64,000 bases of DNA, from NCBI GenBank assembly GCA_022606135.1, contig JABYQN010000006.1, positions 744,001 through 808,000 on the forward strand, read 5' to 3'. Source of the DNA: Fomes fomentarius (Eukaryota; Basidiomycota; Agaricomycetes; Polyporales; Polyporaceae). Made by a program: the position numbers and the translations under genes. Positions 56,162 to 64,000 of the stretch are shown piece by piece (the stretch's first letter is position 1; each line of letters begins with the position of its first letter). The notes below the pieces were generated by a model that saw only the letters and a list, made by a program, of their open reading frames with translations, searched no databases and was not told the origin of the DNA.

Positions 56162-56799
56162 GGATGCCGATGATACTCAACTCTATGTAATGTTATATTG
56201 GAAGGAGTCGACTAGGGTACATCGAGGCCGACTGTGGTTGAAATATATGTGCAGTTTACAGGAAAATCTCGGGGTCACTCGTGTCTGGAGGGGATGGCTT
56301 GCAAAGCTGGACATACTACTGGTGCCGCGCCCCAAAATTCACACACCTCTGCATCTTGAACCTTGGCAGCATCTCTCCTGCATTCGAGCTGACTGGTTGG
56401 CGAGTAGCGTCTTCTGCTCAAGGATATCTCGATCCAGCCCTAGGGATCCACCGCAGCCCGGCGGACGGTGCTGGAACCCTTACATCGCTCATGGCTGGTT
56501 CAGCGCCGGCCTTGCGTGAATTTTGTAAGACTTCTCCTGTTCCTGTAAAGCAGGTTGCCGTCAGGAAGTGGTATGATCCTGAGACTGGAGAGAGAAAATG
56601 CCAGGAATAAGAGCAGTTTGCGAAAGAAGGGTGGTTGGACCGACTGCATGCTGGGCGGATGTGACTTGATCATGAGCTGGGCGTAGATGTCCAGCGTCGC
56701 GACGTCATACAGTACCACACGAGTTGAGAATCGCAATGTACGTGAAATCCAAGCTGGAGATGGCTGACAATCGAGACCTCGAAATAAAATAGCAACGCA
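56162..56799. other. Intergenic between AKR 2 and HET gene
   Basis: A plus-strand open frame (56281-56610) ends with a protein-like run (PVKQVAVRKWYDPETGERKC). An inner ATG at 56491 would give a 39-aa peptide. It has no family match that I know and is not called as a gene. Confidence 0.35.
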
Positions 56800-58898
56800 T
56801 CATAGCTCGTATTCAACCTCGCGGCAGTCGCTATCGTAGGTTTCTACAACACGCGATACGACCCGCATTACCAGGGTGCGATCCGGATCTAGCATGTACG
56901 GAATGAAGGATAGTGTGATTTCGTGCAGACGCAATGCACCAGTCCGGCGGATAGTGATGCCGAACTTCCGTGTGCGATTCGGCCATTCCAATATGTGATC
57001 AGTGAGGCAAGAGTGAGGATCCGCCGAACCTTTGTCTACACTGCTCCATGGTAGCTGCACACACGCCCAGTGGCGGCGCTGCTCAGCCCCTCCCACAGTA
57101 TTCTCTTCTGATGAGGATAGCGTGCAGGTGGTACAGACACCTAGTGTGACGATGAATGCCTGCTGATATGGTCCCAGGTCCGCCCTCGTCGAGAAGAGGA
57201 GCCACGCCGGAGTGTCACCTGTCCACGGAAGAGAGGGTAATTCGGACGCCCATGAGGACGGGAGAGACGGGAATCTGATCGTGTGCGTCGTGGAGGGCAG
57301 GACTCGGAGTTCGGAGGATTCAGACTCCATGAAGTGGAAGCAGCTATCGTGCGCTTCACCCTCGCATTCTTCTACACGGGCATAGTAGTGGAACGGGGAG
57401 TAGAACTTGGAGCTCAACTCCAAATCAGGGTTCCGGCCCGGGCTCGGGCTACTAGTTCCTGAGTCCGGCTGTACAATGGGGATAGTACGTATGCCAATGA
57501 CGTCAGGTCTTGTAGCGTAGTACGCCAATGTGATCTTCCTCCATTCTAAACGAATCGCCTGAGGCCCGATCGTGCTGTCGTGGAAGTCGAAGGGAATACT
57601 GACAATGCGTGGATAGAGCGGTTGTCCGGGGAACATAACGAGAGGTCCGGGTAGTCCAACGCCATACGTGTCCTTGGGCCCGTAGCCTCGAGGCAGCGGA
57701 TGAAGAAGAAGCAGAAGATATCCTCCGCCAGCTACCCATCCTAAATGGGCTAACCTGAAATGCTGCTGCTTTCCGGTGATCATCATCATAGGAAGTTCCG
57801 TTGACGCTCCGTAGGCAGCGCTCGTAAACGTGATAGAGCCTGAGGTCTGGTAGCATTGGTCGAAAACATCTTGCTGTACAGTACAGAAGCAATCGCGCAA
57901 ATTAGTGATTATCACATCAGGAGCACAAACATGCGTACCAGACGTTGTGACCACCTAGGCTCAGGTACATCCCAAGGGCGAAATGAGATGTCGGAGCATC
58001 CGAGGAATGACGATGGGGACTCAGCGAAGAGTGTGTGCTTCACCAGTTCCGAATCATTGGCTAGCCGATCCAGCGGAACTTCGTCCAGCTCGCGCCAGGT
58101 GCAGCGCAGCCCCCACGCAAGGACGGTAGTGTCTGGGTTCTGTCTCATGATCTCCTCTTGCAAGCGCCTGAACGCCTTTCTGCCCTCGCCATATAGCGTG
58201 GGCATGTTGATATCGAAGATCCCCACAAGACAGTATGCCTCGTCCTCCTCGCGCGTGGTCTTCCGTCCGGCGGCCCATGACATGCGTTGGGCGATACTGA
58301 AGTCCGTTAATGCCACTTCGCCCCGGAGGACTTTCACGGGGATGCGTGTCGCTTTCTCGACCAATGACGGAGATACGAGTCCAGAGAACAGGTGCGTAGG
58401 AGCTTTCTCCCCTATGATCTCCCAAGATTTCGAAACGAAGAGTAGTTCTTTGGGAGCGATGAGCTCCTGGAGCGTCCAACCTCTAGTGTGCCACCTGCTA
58501 TTGAGAAATTGGTCCTCAGGTACGGATTCCCCACCACGATCTCGAGAGACGTCCTCTAAATATGCGAAGGAAACACTCGCCTCCGAGTAGTAGCGGAACA
58601 TGGAGTTGATGGCTTCGGACAGCTCCGTGCTGCTCGTCTTGTCGATACAGCAGGTATCAATCCATAGCCATTGGTATCGAAAACGCTCGGCAAGCGTGCA
58701 TGCATCCCTGATCTTCTTGGAAACGAATCTACGAGGATTGATGCCGAAGATGGCGCATCTAGCACTGATAGCCTGGATGTCCTGGAATGTCTGCTCGTTT
58801 TCTCCCCACACGTGCGAGAGAATCGCATATCCTTTGTTGTACGTTGGCGGAGAGACGAAATACTTGAGTTCGGCGCGGTGGGTCCTCAAAAGCCACAT
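56800..58898 (-). CDS. HET-domain (heterokaryon incompatibility) protein
   Basis: Exons are 57939-58898 and 56800-57873, giving 677 aa. The HET domain fills the first 250 residues: YAILSHVWGENEQTFQDIQA, WLWIDTCCIDKTSSTELSEA with INSMFRYYSEASVSFAYLED, SRWHTRGWTLQELIAPKELL, and REEDEAYCLVGIFDINMPTL with YGEGRKAFRRLQEEI. HET domains trigger cell death in fungal non-self recognition and share a TIR-like fold. The C-terminal 350 residues are a beta-rich region (LAHLGWVAGGGYLLLLLHPL, then PLYPRIVSIPFDF) often joined to basidiomycete HET domains and of unknown role. There are no NACHT or WD repeats. It lies next to two kinase-like genes, and clustering of such polymorphic families is common in fungi. 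Confidence 0.88.
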
Positions 58899-60001
58899 TG
58901 GTGATGCAGTGATGGTGTTCTGTCATCTACTACTAAGTATGTCGGGTCCCATCGTTGCATAGTAGTGCATTGAACTCACATGTTTTACGTGACAAGCGAT
59001 GTCTTTGTATCACCAAACGGGACAGACGATTGATGTAACCTTCGAACTAGGATGGAGAACTCCCGCTCTACTAGCGAGCTAGAGGGGATTGGTCACTATA
59101 CCAAGGAGCGAGCAGAGCCAAGTGGGTAAGGGACGAATGTGGGCCTCGCGTACTCCACGCATTCGCAGACTATGTAATGCTATACCATATCCGTGAATTT
59201 GTATTAGGAGATGACAGCGAATTCGGACAAGGAGGCTGGGCGGGTCACATTGGGAAATTGGCCTTGACGAGATCGTTGAAGAAGGCGGTACGGCGTACTT
59301 TGCGAGGTGTTCTATGATGCGTATACCATGTCTTATAGATGATAGATTCTTCAACGAACTCGAAGATGACGCGTTGGCACATCAAGATGCCTCACGCCAC
59401 TGGCGAGTTGCAAGCGGTCACAAGTTCATCAACACGCCGTGCGCAAGATTTTCACCATCGAGTTCTACGTCTTTGATTATTATAGATGAGGTTGAGTCCG
59501 ATTATGTAGCTGAGGAAGCTTAAGGAAGACGAGGCAAGTTCAAAAAACGGCCCGAGGTCCGACTCTATGATGACGCGTGGGAACCGTTGTGCGGCGCTCG
59601 GTTGCTGTCGGGGAGCCATACTACCCGTAGACCTGCCGTAGACTTCAGAGGAGAACGTCTTGAGGCGCAAGCAGTCCAAGAGCACTCCGGAGTGCAGCTC
59701 TGCTCCGACCGGTATCTCGGCTTGTCACGCACATCGACCAGACGCGAAACCAGCTCTCACAATAGACCTCACGTACGTATACGCGCTCCCTCCCTGGGAA
59801 ATCCGAGGACTCCGGCGAGTATGATTGCCTCTCAATCATAGGCACAGCCTCTGCATTTTGGCCTTTGCCTCCGAAACGGGTACCCAAGCTCAATATTGGC
59901 ATTCACTAAACCACCGGGCACCGGGCTACGACCTCGGAGCGCGCCCACCCAACCTCCTTCACCGTAGCTCCGAAACGCCTCAACACTCTCCAATCAACCC
60001 A
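58899..60001. other. Divergent spacer between HET gene and kinase-like gene
   Basis: About 1.1 kb with short ORFs on both strands. One plus-strand frame (59314-59523, MMRIPCLIDDRFFNELEDDA start) is mildly protein-like but isolated. Promoters of both flanking genes are expected here. Confidence 0.3.
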
Positions 60002-61352
60002 ATGTCAGAATCCACCCCTTCGTCAAGTGACCGTTATGATGTATACGTGGACTTTACCTCGACCGAGATATACTGGAGAGACAGGCAGGAGTTCTTTCTA
60101 TCACACGGCTACATGTTCCGTCCTCGGTATCGGCCAGGCTGGATACCGTCATGGCGTCGGGATCCGACCGTGAAGATACTTTATGCTGAGGATCGTTTGT
60201 CATTCCATGTGAGTAAGAACTAGTCGCTATGCTTCGTGTATCCCAACCAGTGATTCATTGCTAGCTAGGGGAACAAGATCTTATGGATGCTAGACGACTC
60301 GTGGACGGGAAACAAGTCATCATCAAGAAGGTTCCGACCACCTCGAACGAATTGCGCATCGCTACCCATCTTTCATCACCGGATTTGCGCAAGGATCCTC
60401 GCAATCATTGCGTACCCATTCTAGAAGGTTTGTCTGATCCAGAAGACTCGTCGATATCGTTTTTAGTCATGCCGCTCCTCCGTTACATCGATCAGCCGGA
60501 ATTTGACACAGTGGGATGCATCCTCGATTGTGTTGAACAGCTTCTCGAGGTGAGAATTATGTTGTATATCGTCTTACATGATGATATATACTTTCAACTC
60601 AGGGTCTTGTGTTCTTGCACGAGCATAATGTTGCCCATCGGTAACCACCCTTGTTCACAATCGAGTCGCAACCTATTGACATCATCGTAGTGACTGCGCA
60701 TACAGGAATATCATGATGGATCCGACAGCCATGTACCCTCTGGGCTTCCATCCTATCGCAGATCTGTCTCTCCCTGACGATGTCACAACGGCTGCGCCCG
60801 TCTTAGCTCGTCATAGCGTACCGGTTACATACTACTTCGTTGATTTTGGAATATCGACCATCTTCAACCCAAATGACCCCCACCGGCTCGTCACCGGAAG
60901 GGGCGGTTTGGATCAGGACGTACCAGAGCTGTCTGAAGACATACCGTACGACCCATTCAAGGTGGACGTGTTCATATTGGGTAATCTCTTCCGTGAACTA
61001 TTTCTAGCGGTACATATCACGTTCAGCCTGTCGCTGCATGTCCTGACTGATGCATTTGCAGAAATTCGCAAGTGTCGACATGCTTTCTCCGCTGCTCGAG
61101 AGCATGTTGAAGCAGGATCCCGCCGACAGGCCAGGTGCTGTAGAGGCCCTGGAACATTTTCGAGAATTGTCTCAGGGTGTATGGACAGTGCATCGGCTCT
61201 GGAGAGCAAGGAGGCGTGATGAGCTATTCCTTTTTGTCCCTATTTATGATACCGCATTCTTGGTAAGTGAAGCCATTGGCGCTGTATGCTGTTCGCGCTG
61301 ATGTTTTGATGGGTCGGGATAGCTCTCTGCGTTCCTGCGGACAGTCTTTTGA
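60002..61352 (+). CDS. Fungal kinase-like protein, family copy 2
   Basis: Exons are 60002-60208, 60265-60549, 60603-60640, 60691-61009, 61062-61262 and 61323-61352, giving 359 aa. An N-terminal motif outside the kinase fold (YWRDRQEFFLSHGYMFRPRY, then RPGWIPSW) is shared by all three copies. The N-lobe is short, with no glycine loop seen, but has QVIIKKV (candidate VAIK Lys) and ELRIATHL (candidate helix C Glu). The catalytic loop HRDCAYRNIMMD is interrupted by an intron inside the Arg codon. Then come an unusual insert (TAMYPLGFHP...), FVDFGIST, an APE-like VPE and DPFKVDVFILGNLF (helix F Asp). All catalytic residues are present, so activity is plausible. It is a lineage-specific basidiomycete family in my reading; function unknown. 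Confidence 0.75.
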
Positions 61353-62759
61353 GTTGACTGTCTTCATTCCTGTTGCAATCCGGCTTGTGACGACGCGCTA
61401 TGTGTTGTGATTTGGATGGTTTCACTGTATGTATGTCTTACTGCGTCGCTACGTTCATCAATCTTTTGAACGACGTGCGGTGTATGGTTCTTGGCCCTAC
61501 TGGCTCGTTGTGTCGCTGAGTGCTATTGGAATCTGGCGCGGTGTCAGCTCTAGGCGGTGAGTGACTCTAATCGTGACGGTGATTGCGGTCGCCACTCCAG
61601 TAGTCTCACCGAAGCCGAGAGTACATATATCCCGCCTTGGCCGCAGTATTCATAATGTAACCTCATTTAGCCACATCATCTCCCAGTGAACTACTAAGCG
61701 CCTTGTCATAGTTTCGACACCGGCGTTGAAACAATATAGGCCCTGAATACATCATCATGGGACGCAAGTACAATCAACAAATAGAGATGGGACACCGCGC
61801 ACTGCCATAACGTCGAACCGGAAATGATTCGATTGAACTTGTCATCGAGTTGGCTGAGTAGTATCTTGATTCATGAATCATGGCAAGTCCATCGTTACAC
61901 CCGCTGCAATAGCCTGCCTACTACTTACGGAGCAGTGATGATCGATACAGAGAAGGTGGTGGCCGCCCGCGGGTAAGCGGCCAGTTAGTGCGCGCAGCGC
62001 GTCTCCGTCTCAGGCTGCAACGGCCACTACTTTCTCGAACTTTGTCGCCTCAACTTCTTATGCAAGTGGATTGAACCATTCTTTGCACTGGATTTACTAT
62101 CTGTCCCCACCGGATTCGCTGCCTGCGATGGAAAGGAGTCAGACTCGGTGTCACAACCATCTGCTTGATCTTGAGAGCATGACAGTGCCGCATGGCATGC
62201 AAGAGAAAGACACTCAACGTCCTCACTGCACTTGGGCAAGTCTAAACCTATGCACACGAGAAGCTCGTATAATGTCTGATCAGCCTCCCCGTTCATCCCG
62301 GGGGACACGGAGCCCTCGCGAGCTCTTGATGATGAATGCGGAGGGTAAGTAGATTCACTTCACAGGCACCCACAGATGGTTACGTACATCGCACCGACAT
62401 CCGGATGGCTTGGCACGTGAACATCTTCTGGCATGTTAGGACTCATTATACAGAGTTTCGAACTGGGACAAAGACAAAGAGTAACCACATGCAGAATTCA
62501 TACTGCTGGCTAGCTGTAATCACAAGTTGAATCCAACATTGTAAACTCCGCGACTCCGACTCAGCCACTCTGTCGGGATGCCAAATCTAGATGCATTGAT
62601 CGCGGTTCTTTGTTTTGAATTTCAAACACACTCACAGACCGTGTGAATTCGGACGTAAGCATTCTCTTCATTTCTGGCGAGTGGCGGCACCGCTCTCTGG
62701 CAGCTCCATCTCCATCTCCACTAGCCTCCTCTTTCTCCTTCTTCTGTTGAGGGGAAGCT
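61353..62759. other. Intergenic between kinase-like copies 2 and 3
   Basis: About 1.4 kb with no gene recognised. ORFs on both strands are short. The 5' part of copy 3 must lie in the last few hundred bases, but its first exon start is not clear. Confidence 0.3.
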
Positions 62760-63983
62760 CTATCTTCATTCGAGGTCTACTGGCGGGACCGATACGACTT
62801 CCTCGAATCGCGAGGCTACATCTTACGCCCTCGTTATATGCCTGGCTGGATCCCTTCTTGGATGCAAGACCCTGCCATCAACATGTTCAAGGCGGAAGAT
62901 GCGATATCATGGCATGTGAGGAGTCAGTCGCATTGTTTATGCTCCAAGCTTCCTCCAGCACACTCTACAGGCCCTTAGGATCCCAGTCACAATCGATGCA
63001 AGACGGAAATTGGACGGCAAGTCGGTACTTCTAAAGAAAGTACGCAGCGACTCAGAAGAGCTACGCATTGCAAGTTATCTGTCCTCGGACGAGCTCCGAC
63101 GCGATCCCCGCAACCATTGCGTTCCCATTCTTGACGTTCTGACCGACCCAAAGGATCCCACCATATCATACCTCATTATGCCTTTCTTGCGCTCCCTCGA
63201 TCACCCAGAATTCGAGACTGTTGGCAACATCTTCGATTGCGTCGGGCAGCTCCTTGAGGTTCGCTTTTGTACATACTAGTCCTTATAGCGGACAACGTGA
63301 GCTTATCATTGTTTGCTCGTAGGGACTAGTCTTTCTTCACAAGCACAATATCGCGCATCGGTAAGACAAGAGCAGTTTCCCTCAGAGCAGCGATGAACTC
63401 ATCCACCTGATCTTAGTGATTGCGCGTACAAGAATGTCATGATGGACGCCACCTCCCTCTTTCCACAAAGTTTCCATCCGGTCAACGATCATTGTCTTCC
63501 GGACCGATTTCTCACCACGGCACCTATTCTGTCTCGCGCCACTGTACCAGTGACCTATCACTTCACCGACTTTGGTATATCGACCCGGTTTGCATCGGAA
63601 GATCAAAACAGACTAGTGACTGGTACAGATGGTTTGGATAGGGAGGTTCCAGAGCTGTCAGACGACGTGTCGTATGACCCATTCAAAGTCGACATATTCC
63701 TCTTAGGCAACCTGTTTCGTACATATTTGTTCGAGGTCACATGAGTTCTTTTGCACACTGACGAGTACTAACTTCATTGCAGAAGTTTTCCAACGTGGAC
63801 GACCTTGTTCCGTTGATACGGTCCATGGTCAATCCGGATCCCCGTCGGAGGCCAACTGCGGTTGAAGCCTATACGCAATATCAGAACATACGCAGCAATC
63901 TCTCAGGTTTTACTCGCATCTGGCGGGCGAGGCCTCGACATGAAAATTGGGTTCTTCAGATCGTCTTCGATGCATTGGTTTTA
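62760..63983 (+). CDS. Fungal kinase-like protein, copy 3 (partial at the window end)
   Basis: A paralogue of copies 1 and 2. Exons by homology are about 62760-62915, then 62971-63258, 63323-63360, 63417-63735 and 63783-63983, after which a GTGAGT donor leads out of the window. Exons of 38, 319 and 201 nt have the same lengths as in copy 2. Motifs are VYWRDRYDFLESRGYILRPR with MPGWIPSWMQD, SVLLKKV, HRDCAYKNVMMD, FTDFGISTRF, VPE and DPFKVDIFLLGNLF. The catalytic residues are intact. No ATG in frame precedes the WRDR motif closely, since a TGA lies about 30 bases upstream, so either a first exon is missed or the 5' end is damaged. The last exon is outside the window. Confidence 0.68.
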
Positions 63984-64000
63984 GTGAGTCCCTTCAGCAA

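Noticed and set aside
56281..56610. 110-codon plus-strand ORF after AKR 2
   Set aside because: It opens from a GTG, has no known family and no clear promoter; only a short inner ATG peptide would be possible.

Overview
This window is nuclear DNA from a basidiomycete fungus, most likely an Agaricomycete such as a mushroom or polypore. Genes are dense and on both strands. They are cut by many 50-70 nt introns with GT donors and AG acceptors, and their products match fungal families. I see no tRNA, rRNA, CRISPR array, phage or organelle sequence. The exon coordinates were worked out by hand from splice sites, reading-frame phase and known family motifs, without alignments.

The left edge (1-2.7 kb) holds an unclassified CGAC-rich repeat and a decayed member of a fungal kinase-like family. 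From 2.9 to 13.7 kb there is a housekeeping block: a YEA4-type UDP-GlcNAc transporter, the large nuclear cap-binding subunit (CBP80) divergent from a mitochondrial PPR-like protein, and mitochondrial IF3. The accessory stretch 13.7-15.8 kb carries a second copy of the left-edge repeat, a frameshifted ORF remnant and a foldback (TACCCG)n element. It is followed by a divergent 2-oxoglutarate/Fe(II) oxygenase that resembles fungal TET/JBP enzymes.

From 18 to 32 kb come a Pho85-type (PCL) cyclin, an SH3 adaptor, an SS18/SSXT-like chromatin protein, ribosomal protein eS25 and a very divergent cyclin-like protein. From 32.5 to 38.9 kb come an FGGY sugar kinase, ribosomal protein uL2 and the glucosidase II beta subunit. 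A gene-poor, AT-richer stretch at 38.9-40.6 kb looks like the relic of a retroelement LTR. From 40.6 to 51.4 kb lie a Ser-rich nuclear hypothetical, a PHO80-like cyclin, the class II histone deacetylase HDA1 with its Arb2 domain, the COMPASS subunit SWD1 and the TTT-complex subunit TTI2.

The right arm (51.8-64 kb) is accessory. It has a tandem pair of pyridoxal-reductase-like aldo-keto reductases, a HET-domain protein and two more copies of the kinase-like family, the last one running off the window. The three kinase-like genes keep the same exon lengths and point outward at the two ends of the window. The left copy is dead: it has lost a splice acceptor, its DFG motif and its reading frame, while the right copies keep HRD, DFG and the catalytic Asn.
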